A stretch of 64,000 nucleotides of DNA from Hippasteria phrygiana (taxonomy: Eukaryota > Echinodermata > Asteroidea > Valvatida > Goniasteridae). The notes beneath the pieces are model-generated. The model was not told the origin of the DNA and made no database searches. It saw only the letters and a list, made by a program, of their open reading frames with translations. The stretch is taken from contig JAZGUH010000185.1 of assembly GCA_037893225.1 (NCBI GenBank), positions 1,364,001 to 1,428,000 of the forward strand. Direction: 5' to 3'. A program made the position numbers and the translations under genes. Shown here in pieces: positions 9,401-17,370 of the stretch (positions are counted from its first letter, which is position 1; the number at the start of each line of letters is the position of its first letter).

Positions 9401-11075
9401 TCCGCATTGCAGTTCACAGCAAACACCTCATTGGTCGTGTACTGCCGCCAGAGCTCTGCCCCGGTCCGCCCATCCAGGGCCATCAGGCCGCCAAAGCAGG
9501 GCCAAGTACCATTGAAATAGATGTCGCACACTAGGTACTGGTCTGCAAAATAGCTGGTAACCCCTGGCATTAAAAAAATAAATGCAGTGTTATAGTGACC
9601 AGCCAACAATTTGAGGGCGAGAACACTGTAATTTTTTCTCAAGTCAAGTCAAGTCAAGTCCCAAGTCAATTTTTGTCCAAGTCAAGTCAAGTCCCAAGTC
9701 AATTTTTCCCCAAGTCAAGTCAAGTCCTGAGTCAATTTTTTTCAAGTCAAGTAGCAAGTCTCAAGTCAATTGTTGCACATAGTAAATTCAAATTCCAATG
9801 ACAAATGACTGTGCATAGGCTGGCACGCATGCACTGTACAAAATCAACCTCAGGCGTGCCGTCTTGACGATTCTCCATGCAATCGTCCAGTGCTGCAGCC
9901 CCGATTACGTACATGTACTTGACACCCAGCTCGCTATGAGCCGTAGACTTGGCATTTTGTTCAACTGATATGTGCGTACTCCCAAAAGTTGTGTTTGTTT
10001 TAACAAAAGTGTCTACATGTCAGCAAGTCAAATTTATTCAAGTCAAGTCGAGTCACAAGTCATGTTCTTTCAAGTCAAGTCAAGTCCCAAGTAATTTTTT
10101 TGCAAGTCAAGTCGAGTCTAAAGTCAAAAAACTTGCGACTCGAGTCCGAGTCAGCAAGTCAAGTCAACAAGACTGCTGTAATGCATTATGGGTACTTCAA
10201 TGGGGAGAAGGTTTTACTTTAAGGCTTGGGGTAATTAGGGTTAAGGTCATTTTTTTTTTACTTGTAAGCTTTTGCTTGAATTGAAAAGAGCCCTGCCAAA
10301 TCCATCAAAATCCAACTAAAATTAAAACACATGTACAACAAAATCAAACGGGTATATTCATCTGCTACCCTGCTAAATACAACAATATCCAACGCACGAT
10401 GTCGTTTGTGTCGACTGCTAAAATCAAACAAATTACAACAGCTTTTTTTTACCAGTGTTGGATTTTGTTGGACTTAGCAGGGTTAACTTACAGAGTTGAA
10501 ACAGATCTATCCCGATATTCGAAAATAAACTTACCAGTGGAAAACCCCATAACCACATCAAGCACGCCATCCTTATTCACATCAACTAATCGGAAAGCCG
10601 TCTCCGTAATCAACTTTGGAAAGTTCTGAACCCAGACATCTTCGACGGTAAAGTCTGAGCATGGAAGCACCAGCTCCCTCTTGGAGGCATGTCCCGAACT
10701 TGTGGGGGGCTCTTTGTGAACGGGCTGGACGGGGTCGTTTTCATTTGCCTCTTGCTGCATTATATCTTTGGTAATCCATATCAGTACAAACACCATCAGG
10801 CTGATGAATATGGCCGTCAACAAGACATAGAACCACCTCAAAAATTGTTTCTTGATCAACGGGTGAACACCGACAGCCGTCTGTGGTTGGCGCAGCTTGA
10901 CCTTTGGCCCTTTGCGCTTTGACATGAGCGGCTTGCGTGAGTCCGAGATGACATGCTCATCTTCCTCTTCGGAGCTGCCATCCTCCAGATAGACATCGTC
11001 GTACGGCATGGCGCCGAAACTTACAAATCCTGGTGATGTCATGGTCGCACTCATTTTGTCGTCAACAACGTACAT
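231..11075 (-). CDS. FAM234: FAM234A/B (ITFG3)-family membrane protein gene, 5' six coding exons, 3' end outside window
   Basis: Six minus-strand exons (11075-10535, 9563-9352, 5866-5695, 4515-4406, 2322-2206, 412-231) join in phase to 444 complete codons plus 2 nt. The product starts with an acidic and basic cytosolic tail, has one membrane segment at about residues 81-101, then a lumenal or extracellular domain with calcium-type loops DVNKDG (165-170), DVDQDG (235-240), DVDGDG (287-292) and DITGDG in the last exon. Repeated [AV]xDGxTGxxLW-like strands mark an FG-GAP/PQQ-like propeller. FAM234 proteins have this layout and run about 550-620 residues, so roughly 100-170 residues should lie left of base 1. 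The molecular role of the family is poorly known. The start ATG (11073-11075) follows an in-frame TGA at 11088-11090. A good acceptor (tgtcttcccag) ends at 11119, so an untranslated upstream exon is likely. Which vertebrate paralogue it matches cannot be decided. Confidence 0.85.
415..572. repeat. Degenerate (GAACAAACAGAC)n minisatellite abutting a splice acceptor
   Basis: About thirteen units of the 12-mer GAACAAACAGAY or its variants. Read on the minus strand it is a long pyrimidine-rich CTGTTTGTTCGT repeat ending directly at the FAM234 exon 6 acceptor (413-414). It makes spurious open frames on both strands. Confidence 0.9.
595..835 (+). mobile_element. hAT-like element 5' part (copy of 62690..62925)
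   Basis: Starts near GTTTGCATTTACAGGTAGTA, has GGGTACC words, then about 230 bp closely matching 62690..62925. The same start motif heads the complete hAT-like element at 47513. The 3' end was not found, so this is a truncated or diverged relic in a FAM234 intron. Confidence 0.6.
836..1761. other. Intron DNA with internal TTTTCACR-type short repeats, no gene seen
   Basis: FAM234 intron. Between 1255 and 1395 the words TTTTCACACCTTTTCACA and GTGGGAAAA recur in loose tandem, resembling the self-similar ends of hAT-like elements. No exon, RNA gene or clear terminal repeat was found. Confidence 0.4.
1762..2155. mobile_element. Foldback MITE, CCTGGCC-rich family, copy 1
   Basis: Inverted ends (AGGGTGGAGTGGTTAAT and ATTAACCACTCCTCCCT) with inner arms containing AGGCCAGGCCATTGAAAAGC and the complement of a related sequence. 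About 390 bp. Two relatives are at 29341..29692 and 49536..49893, each in an intron of a different gene. Confidence 0.75.
2206..2322 (-). CDS. FAM234: FAM234-family exon 5
   Basis: Acceptor gttcatcgcag|ATC and donor AAG|gtaacg. Thirty-nine codons (346-384) include EMVLFGSGGETQGGSLWVV, the glycine-rich outer strand that FAM234 proteins carry before the next DxTxDG blade. Phase 0 on both sides. Confidence 0.84.
2663..2800. mobile_element. Small DNA-element fragment ending TTGGATTTAGCAGGG
   Basis: Matches 51299..51445 almost base for base (CAAGGCTGGTGTGTAGGTGG, then AATCCAACCAAATTTGCTG). The ends resemble 10290..10487, which has CCCTGC...GCAGGG inverted termini. Non-coding MITE-type repeat. Confidence 0.65.
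2914..3370. mobile_element. 457-bp TIR element, ACATATGTGACCCGCTC family, copy 1
   Basis: Perfect terminal inverted repeat ACATATGTGACCCGCTC, with interior similarity to 6770..7222 (for example ATGAAAGCTTA and AACATACATAAAAC blocks). TA dinucleotides flank the TGTGACCC core. No coding capacity, so a non-autonomous DNA transposon. Confidence 0.85.
3490..3711 (+). mobile_element. piggyBac-like MITE, TTAACCCCTT family
   Basis: Begins TTAACCCCCTTGGGCACGG and ends CGTACGCAAGGGGTTAA. The TTAA at each end fits piggyBac target-site duplication. About 220 bp. The interior GCAGTCAAGCATGACATACA and the ATAATCC...ATGGATT block recur in many other copies in this window. Confidence 0.85.
3716..4202. mobile_element. 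TIR element with GGTTTTAAAC words, copy 1
   Basis: Starts ATTCATAAATACCC and has GTTCCTATTGGTCGAGAGCC near the left end. The right part contains GGTATTTTATGAATG and a dyad GGCCGGTTTTAAAC...GTTTAAAACCGGCC. The copy at 5902..6575 shares both ends. Boundaries are approximate. Confidence 0.6.
4406..4515 (-). CDS. FAM234: FAM234-family exon 4
   Basis: Acceptor attttgcag|GAC and donor CAG|gtaact. The 110 nt complete Gly309 and encode residues 310-345, including GILVVISGASGHVITWMEVP and ending ESYYSPQ. This is a propeller strand pair repeating the ISGASG motif of the previous exon. Phase 1 in, phase 0 out. Confidence 0.84.
4637..4976. mobile_element. piggyBac-like MITE, long subfamily, eroded ends
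   Basis: Interior matches the TTAA family (GGTGCTGGTATGCCAAGAAC; CACAGGAATGCGCC; CCACAGCTATGGTCATGG). It carries the same 115-bp extra segment (TCCATCTATTCATTACACTC) as 33216..33535, so the two form a longer subfamily. The terminal TTAA tetranucleotides are mutated. Confidence 0.65.
5375..5596. mobile_element. 222-bp MITE, CAATRAGCCAGTTYGGTATC family, copy 1
   Basis: Left end CAATGAGCCAGTTCGGTATC, right end ATACCAGACTGGCTTATTG, an imperfect inverted repeat. The copy at 37406..37627 has exactly the same length, and an interrupted third copy is at 21953..22394. Confidence 0.85.
5695..5866 (-). CDS. FAM234: FAM234-family exon 3
   Basis: Encodes residues 252-308 plus one base. It contains LVSGASGELIWTFQSKELL and FIRDVDGDGVQDVLNIHGGD, another propeller blade with a DxDxDG loop. 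The chosen acceptor is ttgttcag|ACT at 5866. An in-frame alternative, cttttcag|TTG at 5857, would drop three residues. Donor GAG|gtacat at 5695, phase 1. Confidence 0.85.
5902..6575. mobile_element. TIR element with GGTTTTAAAC words, copy 2
   Basis: Starts ATTCATAAATGCC, has GTTCCTATTGGTCGAGAGCC 40 bp in, and ends with GGTATTTATGAATGGGAATA followed by TATGTGCTAGGCTGGTTTTA. Same arrangement as 3716..4202. Boundaries approximate. Confidence 0.6.
6770..7222. mobile_element. 453-bp TIR element, CATATGTGACCCGCTC family, copy 2
   Basis: Ends CATATGTGACCCGCTCTGCA and its exact inverse TGCAGAGCGGGTCACATATG. Same interior as 2914..3370. The arms stay nearly perfectly paired for about 28 bp, which suggests a fairly recent copy. 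Confidence 0.88.
7223..8228. other. FAM234 intron 2 DNA without a recognised gene
   Basis: Contains an eroded piece at about 7295-7375 ending GTTAGGGTTAA, and at 8080-8150 an AT-rich self-similar stretch (AATATTCAATTGAATGGAAT) like the ends of the hAT-like element at 31242. No exon was seen. Confidence 0.4.
8229..8703. repeat. Roughly 475-bp dispersed repeat (copy at 16918..17370)
   Basis: Shared blocks include CAATCATCCTGTGAAAT, CCAACGATTTCCAGCTG, CATCCGCCCGACGGTTGAAA and CAACGCAAAACTTT. It holds an internal dyad built on GGTAGCCACGCGCACCTTGA and its complement. No coding frame, so a non-autonomous element. Confidence 0.7.
8704..9075 (+). mobile_element. TTAA-flanked MITE with GAGGATTTTGGAGGATTGAG repeats
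   Basis: Starts TTAACCCTAACCCACC and ends GGGGGTTAGGGTTAA. The inside is six imperfect repeats of about 40 bp built on GAGGATTTTGGAGGATTGAG. A second, truncated copy is at 62950..63173. The TTAA flanks fit a piggyBac-like origin. The minus frame encodes only a repeated LNPPKSS motif. Confidence 0.8.
9352..9563 (-). CDS. FAM234: FAM234-family exon 2
   Basis: Acceptor ttttaatgccag|GG and donor GGC|gtaagt flank 212 nt that complete Gly181 and encode residues 182-251. It carries the family-typical YLVCDIYFNG and GGLMALDGRTGAELW strands and the loop DVDQDGVNDCLGG. One potential N-glycosylation site, NGT, lies at residues 198-200. Phase 1 in, phase 0 out. Confidence 0.88.
9638..10168. repeat. (CAAGT)n-rich blocks at 9638-9770 and 10026-10168
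   Basis: Two blocks dominated by the pentamer CAAGT/AAGTC, separated by about 250 bp of unique DNA. They look like the expanded subterminal repeats of one element, but termini were not resolved. Located in FAM234 intron 1. Confidence 0.7.
10290..10487. mobile_element. MITE with CCCTGC/GCAGGG inverted ends
   Basis: Left CCCTGCCAAATCCATCAAAA, right TTGGATTTTGTTGGACTTAG followed by CAGGGTTAA. Related to 2663..2800 and 51299..51445. It ends 48 bp inside the intron from the exon 1 donor of the FAM234 gene. Confidence 0.65.
10535..11075 (-). CDS. FAM234: FAM234-family exon 1: start, cytosolic tail, transmembrane helix, first DxNxDG loop
   Basis: Encodes residues 1-180 plus one base of Gly181. The N-terminal tail contains an acidic run (EDGSSEEEDE) followed by a basic stretch (MSKRKGPKVKLR) just before the hydrophobic segment WFYVLLTAIFISLMVFVLIW, which predicts a type II topology. 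Residues 162-176 carry the first FG-GAP-like loop (DVNKDGVLDVVMG). The donor is CTG|gtaagt (exon ends at 10535, phase 1). A second in-frame ATG eight codons on, in context GACAAAATGAG, could also initiate. Confidence 0.87.
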
Positions 11076-11173
11076 GTGGACTCCACATCATGAGGATAAA
11101 TGCTCTGTCCAGTGGAATCTGGGAAGACAAATACGTACCTCTTCATGTTACTGCTTACGAAACAATTTAAAGA

Positions 11174-11608
11174 GGATGTTGATTGCTGAGACAAGTCTGC
11201 GTCATTTTGTAGTTTTATGTAGATTGCGCATTGTAAAATTAAACAATTAAAAATTAAAATTAAAACAAAAAAGTGACTTTTGAGGGGTATTTTTTATCAA
11301 GTCCCCTCTAGCCCGCTAGTGCCATTTGTCTAAAAGTCGTCACCTTTCACCTTTTGTATCTAACACTACGCACAAAAAGGTGCAAGGTGTTATTATGTCA
11401 GATACGTGTGTTTGCTGCCCGCAGCGCCGACTTTTAGACAAATGGCACCAGCGGGCTATGCTGCGCTAGAGGGGACTTGATAAAAATAGCTACCCTGTAT
11501 CAAAACTCACTTTTTTGTTATTTCGTGGCAGAAACAATTTTGTATTTTACAATACGCAATCTACATAAAACTACAAAAAGATGAAGGATTCATGCAGCAG
11601 TCGACATC
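11174..11608. mobile_element. Foldback MITE with arms of about 180 bp
   Basis: Left arm (GTAGTTTTATGTAGATTGCG ... TATCAAGTCCCCTCTAGC ... GCCATTTGTCTAAAAGTCG) is repeated in reverse complement at 11420-11608. The two arms flank about 70 bp around 11390. A one-sided relative of the outer end is at 56707..56790. It lies just upstream of the FAM234 start. Confidence 0.85.
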
Positions 11609-11756
11609 ATCTTTATTACCGAATACCGATCTATCGCTGTTTATGGGCAATTCCGTGTCAATGCCCCCATGTGATTAAAAACGAAAATTCATTTTATTGC
11701 AATAAATGGGAAAATAAGACATACATGTAGTTGATGAACAGACATTTATGAAAATT

Positions 11757-11905
11757 AACCCTCCTGTTCTCAGGGCCAAAATCGACCCAGCTGCTGTACA
11801 GATCAAAACCTATCAAATGTCAGATTGAAACACACACAAACTGTCAGAGTTGGTGTTTAGAGTTTTTGATAGGCTGTGATAGTTATAAGTATAATTATTA
11901 ATAGG
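11757..11905. repeat. Dispersed repeat, inverted copy at 46395..46535
   Basis: Shared blocks AAACCTATCAAATG, CTGTCAGAGTTGGTGTTTAG and GATAGGCTGTGATAGTTATA; the other copy runs in the opposite direction. Begins AACCCTCCTG, like the CCCTCCTATG ends at 45210 and 46525. Confidence 0.7.
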
Positions 11906-13079
11906 AGCTGCATCGAGCCCATGACTTTCGGTTATCAACTCCTTACGCAAGTAAATGTTGAAAATTCAAATGTGTAATTTTGACACGTCCCAAAATTCGA
12001 CACCCCTACATGTATATAAATAGTGAACTAGCCCGCCAACGCAGTCACGTGACAACCCGTGTTGCTATCAGGTGATACGATGAACTCCCGCCCTTGGGTT
12101 TTCAACCACAAATAACTCTTTTTTTTTTTAAATGTCTTGCAAAAAAATAAAATGATTGAAAGTCTCTCTGCAAAAGGTGAACTATTTTTTTCTTCAAGTT
12201 TTTAGGATTCCTTGTATTAAAGATGGGGTTAAAGATGAAAGTAATAATTCCAGACGTATTTAATTAATGAATAGAAAATCGTCGTACACGTACTTGGACC
12301 CTACTATCGCCAGATCATGTCCAAATGTTAAAAAAGGCGAAAAAGGGTCCAAGTTACTCGGACTAACACTGTGCCAAGAACATCTAACACAGAAAACACA
12401 AATTTTCTTCCCCCATATTGCACAAACATTTCCCAAATAAATCCTCAAAGTTAAATGCCTCAAATTACTGCTATTAGCCTCTATATTTTCATCTTGCTCT
12501 TATGTTACAATTTGGTCAGTGTTTACCCGCAAATTTAATTGAGAAGAAATTGTATATTTCTTAAGATTTATTATCATGGAATACTGCCTCGGTGGATTCG
12601 GAAAAGGCAACGAGGAAATAAAAACAGCCCGTCATTGTATTGCATGCGTTCTTGTCCATAATCTTATAGCTGTCATTGCATCATCAAACAGCCGTCGTAT
12701 AGCGATCCACGAGGGGGTGCGTGCGCAGTGCATACCGCACCGGCCGCATGGTAATCGGAAACCACCGTAAGCTTCAAATTGTTGTGGTCTGGCCCTTCGT
12801 GTTTTGGTCGGGCACCAAGAATCACTGCGCCATTGCTTTGTACACAGCTGGTTTTGTGCATGCACCGAGTTACACGAAAACATTTTTTCGGGTTTAACTT
12901 GAGCATATTCTCATTTTGAGGGGATGACAAGCTGCATGAATGACTACGAGTTGACCTGTTAACAATAGGTAATGATTGATAGGCTACGCCTAGCCTACCC
13001 ACATTCTTTCCTCCCTTTTTCGTCCATATCATGGGTGATATGTCTCAGAATCTCGGAATCTCAGAATCTCAGAAAGTTG
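11906..13079. other. Intergenic DNA between the divergent FAM234 and DPAGT1 genes, no gene seen
   Basis: Upstream of the FAM234 start. The piece ACACTGTGCCAAGAAC...AACACA at about 12370-12440 recurs near 42297-42375, marking another old repeat. Frames of 80-119 codons at 12632-13032 overlap one another and show no domain. Confidence 0.4.
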
Positions 13080-13403
13080 ACTGGACATCGCCGCTAGGCA
13101 TCATCATCCAGTTTGACCTCACGTTAGTGCCGTGCAAACGTGAAATTAAGGTTGTGATGCAAGATGTTTTCCTAGGGCTGTTAAATTGGTATGATGATGT
13201 TTGAAATAAGTTCATTAGGGAGCTCATTCCAGTCTACAATCGTCTTTGGAAAAAAACCTTTTTGGTATGCTTGAGTGCGGCACTGCAGGGGAGCATAGCA
13301 CTGATTATGTCCATTTCTTTGTGGTCTTCTACTGGGATGATATAATAAGGGATGTCAACGGCAAGGTCTTTTTGGATGGAGCGATAAAACATTGCGAGTC
13401 TAC
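13080..13403 (-). mobile_element. LINE reverse-transcriptase C-terminal relic, 3'-most piece
   Basis: Minus-strand translation gives LAMFYRSIQKDLAVDIPYYI, then after one frameshift VFFPKTIVDWNELPNELI, the typical C-terminus of CR1/L2-like LINE ORF2. It continues 15735..15961 and 21553..21690 once two later insertions are removed. The downstream boundary is approximate. Confidence 0.85.
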
Positions 13404-13549
13404 TAGCCCCACCAGTGTGGCTGGCGGATTTGACATCAGGCTGATCCTTAGCCACACGTCCTACCCATATGTTTGTGTGGTGAAAACTTCAAAAATTCAT
13501 GCGGTAGGGTAGCGCTATCTGGACAGCGTTTTTAACAGTCTGGCTGCGT

Positions 13550-13977
13550 TCTCTGTCATCTTAACTATTCCAAACTGCTAACGGCTAGTCATCTTACTCA
13601 CCATTTTCCGAAATATTGGACAATAAACTTGGACTCTATAGCCTTGCGTGCCAACGATTTCAACTGGTGTCAGCCATTTAAAAATGACGTCAGTGGGTTC
13701 GAAACAGCTTGCCGACGGCTGTTCGATGAGAGCACAGCTTATCATGAAATTCGCGCGAGATGTTCCACTGAAATCGTGATAAGCTAGCTGTGCTCTTATC
13801 AAACAGCCGTCGGCAAGCTGTTTCGAACCCACTGACGTCATTTTAAAATGGCTGACACCAGTTGAAATTGTTGGCACGCAAGGCTATGGAGTCCAAGTTT
13901 AATGTCCATTATTTCGGAAAATGGTAAGTAAGATGACTAGCCGTTAGCAGTTTGGAATAGTTAAGATGACAGAGAAC
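13550..13977. mobile_element. Palindromic MITE nested in element B
   Basis: Almost perfect 430-bp palindrome centred near 13765. The arms contain ACTATTCCAAACTGCTAACG, CCTTGCGTGCCAACGATTTC and GACGTCAGTGGGTTCGAAAC, repeated inverted. It breaks the left arm of element B relative to the right arm, so it arrived later. Confidence 0.85.
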
Positions 13978-14204
13978 GCTTTACAGTCACTTCGCCCAAA
14001 AACCACATCGCCCTCAACCACTTCGCCCTCACGCCACTTCGCCCAAAAACCACTTCGCCCATGCCCGATCCGTATGCCCTTTTTTCATTTCATTAGTTTG
14101 TTACATAAATTGTACATCATCCCTCATATCAGTTAAGATGTTAGAATATAAATGTTTGTAAAAAATTACGTTATAAATTTTACGAATTTTATATAAAAAC
14201 CTCC

Positions 14205-14330
14205 GGAATACCGTACCGGCGCTCTATACTACCAACTAATGAGCTATCTTGCCCTATGTTGGCGGTCTCCCAAATTGTCAGTATCTTTGTTTGGGTGGGC
14301 GCTAGTCAGAAGTCATAAAATCGTAATCAT
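14205..14330 (-). mobile_element. tRNA-headed SINE, truncated copy
   Basis: On the minus strand: CAATTTGGGAGACCGCCAAC, then GGCAAGATAGCTCATTAGTT (A box), GAGCGCCGGTACGG, then unrelated sequence, so the B box is missing. The same 5' leader occurs at 27690 and 48730. It sits inside element B. Confidence 0.75.
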
Positions 14331-14716
14331 TTGAATGACCACTTGATAAAAATAATTGACCTATCGCGGTGGAATCGCGTCAACGCAGCTTATGAATTAT
14401 TGTCCAATCACATCAATTAAAATTCCTCGTGGAACGCGCAAAATCTGAGACAAACAAAAATTACCACACAAAAATCCCATAGGGTTGTCTAAGGGGCGTG
14501 GTTAACCATGGGGAAATAAGTCTTATTTCTCCATGGGTTAACTCGTAAACGGCGACAGGTCAATTGCCTATAAACTAATAAGAAAAGAAAAGCATGGTAA
14601 CGAAAAGCATGGTAACAAAAAGGATGTCACAACGCAAATAAAGTTTTGAATGCACCATCAAAACGAAATAGAAAACGAAAACGAAAACATTAGGAACAAA
14701 ATCTTGGGTGCTTAAA

Positions 14717-15561
14717 AATTGGGCGAAGTGGTTTTTGGGCGAAGTGGTTTTTGGGCGAAGTGGTTTTTGGGCGAAGTGGTTTTTGGGCGAAGTGGTTTTT
14801 GGGCGAAGTGGTTTTTGGGCGAAGTGGTTTTTGGGCGAAGTGGTTTTTGGGCGAAGTGGTTTTTGGGCGAAGTGGTTTTAGGGCGAAGTGGTTTTAGGGC
14901 GAAGTGGTTTTTGGGCGAAGTGGTTTTTGGGCGAAGTGGTTTTTGGGCGAAGTGGTTTTTGGGCGAAGTGGTTTTTGGGCAAAGTGGTTTTTGGGCGAAG
15001 TGGTTTTTGGGCGAAGTGGTTTTTGGGCGAAGTGGTTTTTGGGCGAAGTGGTTTTTGGGCGAAGTGGTTTTTGGGCGAAGTGGTTTTTGGGCGAAGTGGT
15101 TTTTGGGCGAAGTAGTAATTGGGCGAAGTGGTTTTTGGGCGAAGTGGTTTTTGGGCGAAGTGGCTTTTGGGCGAAGTGGCTTTTGGGCGAAGTGGCGTTT
15201 GGGCGAAGTGGCGTTTGGGCGAAGTGGCGTTTGGGCGAAGTGGCGTTTGGGCGAAGTGGCGTTTGGGCGAAGTGGCGTTTGGGCGAAGTGGCGTTTGGGC
15301 GAAGGGGTGATTGGGCGAAGTGGGATTTGGGCGAAGTGGCGTTTGGGCGAAGTGGCGTTTGGGCGAAGTGGTTGAGGGCGAAGTGGTTGAGGGCGAAGTG
15401 GTTGAGGGCGAAGTGGTTGAGGGCGAAGTGGTTGAGGGCGAAGTGGTTGAGGGCGAAGTGGTTGAGGGCGAAGTGGTTGAGGGCGAAGTGGTTGAGGGCG
15501 AAGTGGTTGAGGGCGAAGTGGTTGAGGGCGAAGTGGTTGAGGCCGATGTGGTTTTTGGGCG
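14717..15561. repeat. 16-bp minisatellite (TTGGGCGAAGTGGTTT)n, about 53 units
   Basis: Head-to-tail 16-mers with three zones: TTTTTGGGCG (14717-15170), GCGTTTGGGC (15190-15365) and GTTGAGGGCG (15370-15545). Because 16 is not a multiple of 3, the array is open in three plus frames and one minus frame (60-237 codons); these are not genes. Its reverse complement, about five units, lies at 13984-14063 in the other arm of element B. Confidence 0.97.
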
Positions 15562-15734
15562 AAGTGACCGACAACCCAGAGAACACAGCCAGACCGTTAA
15601 AAACGCTGTCCAGATAGCGCTAGGCCTACCCTACCGCACAAATTTTAAAAGTTCTCACCACACAAACATATGGGTAGGACGTGTGGCTAAGGATCAGCCC
15701 GATGTTAAATCCGCCAGCCACACTGGTGGGGCTA

Positions 15735-15961
15735 CGAGTCTACTACTACTAGCTAGCTTTTCTACGGTGTTGGACTTGGAGGGTTGGCCATTGAAGATTT
15801 TGCTGCATGTCTGTTGGTAGTCGCCTGTTACGAATCTTGCCGCTCGCCGCACCGCTGTACTTTTTCCAAACTGTTAATGTGGTTTGACTGATGGGGATCC
15901 AAAACTGTGGATGCATATTCTAACTGTGGTCGAATCAAGGCTTTATAAGCTGCTTCTCGAA
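15735..15961 (-). mobile_element. LINE reverse-transcriptase relic, middle piece
   Basis: The minus strand encodes REAAYKALIRPQLEYASTV and HINSLEKVQR, then after a frameshift near 15863 RAARFVTGDYQQTCSKIF. These are hallmarks of the thumb region of CR1/L2-type LINEs. It ends exactly at the target duplications of elements A (15956-15961) and B (15735-15743). Confidence 0.88.
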
Positions 15962-16004
15962 TATGGCATGTCAAACGTTGCAATATTCGATAATCTACGT
16001 ATTT

Positions 16005-16330
16005 TTGTACGATGTTCAAATATATATGTGCGATGTTTGTCATTATGTGCGATGTTCAAATATATATGTGCGATGTTTGTCATTATATGTGCGATGTTTG
16101 TCATTATATGTGCGATGTTTTGTCATATATGTGCGATGTTTTGTCATATATGTGCGATGTTCAAATGTATGTGTGCGATGATTGTTATTATATGTACGAT
16201 GTTCAAATATTATATGCGATGTTTGTCATATATGTGCAATGTTCAAATTTATATGTGCGATGTTCAAATTTATATGTGCGATGTTCAAATTGATATGTGC
16301 GATGTTTGTCATATATGTTCGATGTTTTTC
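16005..16330. repeat. Subterminal repeats of element A
   Basis: About fifteen loose tandem units mixing ATATGTGCGATGTTCAAAT and ATATGTGCGATGTTTGTC. The inverted counterpart at 18190-18240 and 21391-21510 has fewer units. All open frames here (poly MCDV, YVRC) are repeat artefacts. Confidence 0.85.
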
Positions 16331-16917
16331 AATTTATATTCGAAAACGGAATTGTGGGATATAGTATGGTTTCCAGACCGAAAAAGTATGAATACACCTA
16401 ATAAGTTACATCAGGGACCAGACTACTTTGGACTGTCTATCTGTTGCACTGACTTGGCTGAAGCTAGCCCGCGATTCAGCCCGCGATTCGCCAAATCAGA
16501 GCAGCCGCATATTGAAAAAATAGAATCCATTCGACGAAAGGAGTTTTTTCTTAATGAAATCGCTGGATTCAGGCAACAAATTTTTTAGAAAATGTCAAGA
16601 AAATACATACCAATTTTGCATGAAATTTCAGATTAGGTATGAGCAAAGCTGTACATATTATACTTAACATTGTTTTATAGGTCTTTTTTAATGAATTAAT
16701 TAGTCGTTACGCGAGGGCCAATTTCAAAGGGTTCTCTGCATCAATTCCTTTCGGCTCAGCACAATAGCTTCTGTTTGCAAGAAAGTGTACCGCACATTTT
16801 TTTTAAAATTCATATTTTTCTTTCATATTCATAATTTCCACCTTCCTGGGCACACTTAATTTCAGCAAGGGCCTATTCCAAGAATGGCTTCTGTTCCAAT
16901 TAGCCGCTTAAAAAAAG

Positions 16918-17370
16918 TGTACACAATTGGTAATTCTCCCAAAAAAAATTATGAATTATTACAAAATACCTTTGTAGACTCAATCATCCTGTGAAATTAT
17001 GGCACCAGATGTGCTGTCGTTGTCAAGACTAGTTGAAATTTAAATTGTCTTCCAACGATTTCCAGCTGAAAATCGTTGGAGAACTGCCCTGTAGCCGTTA
17101 GTCAAGACGCGAGTGGCTACCTGGAAAAGGCGCGCCCCGGACATGATGGCGCCTTGGCATATCCGGGCCCAGATAGCCACGCGCGCCTTGACTAAAGGCT
17201 ATTATCCGCCCGACGGTTGAAAACGAGTGCCGTTTTTCACTTGTTTTTTCGCCATCTAACAACGCAAAACTTTAAACAGGTCAGTGGAATGATATTACCT
17301 ATAACATACTAACCCCCAAATCCGCCCATTTCTGAAAACTGCAACAATGACCAATCATGTACACTGCCTT
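16918..17370. repeat. Copy 2 of the dispersed repeat at 8229..8703
   Basis: Same block order as 8229..8703 (GTGTACACAATTGGTAAT to TAACATACTAACCCCCAAAT). It occupies the centre of element A between its arms, so either A carries it as an internal domain or it was inserted there. Confidence 0.65.

Larger units (their letters stand above)
13404..15734. mobile_element. Foldback DNA element B, 2331 bp, 9-bp target duplication
   Basis: The ends TAGCCCCACCAGTGTGGCTG and their reverse complement are flanked on both sides by the exact 9-mer CGAGTCTAC (13395-13403 and 15735-15743). The inverted arms (13404-13550 and 15585-15734) continue inward into a 16-bp minisatellite, short on the left (13984-14063) and expanded on the right (14717-15561). 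Long inverted repeats plus a 9-bp duplication fit a Mutator-like or foldback element; the superfamily is inferred. No transposase. It interrupts a LINE relic and contains a SINE piece and a palindromic MITE. Confidence 0.88.

Noticed and set aside
10399..10629. 76-codon plus-strand frame
   Set aside because: Antisense to FAM234 exon 1 and spans a MITE.
12632..13032. Overlapping 83- and 119-codon minus-strand frames
   Set aside because: No family motif, no splice or start context, overlapping frames in intergenic DNA.
14719..15617. Long open frames of 60-237 codons on both strands (EVVFGRSGFWAKW repeats)
   Set aside because: Direct translation of a 16-bp tandem repeat in several frames at once; no gene structure.
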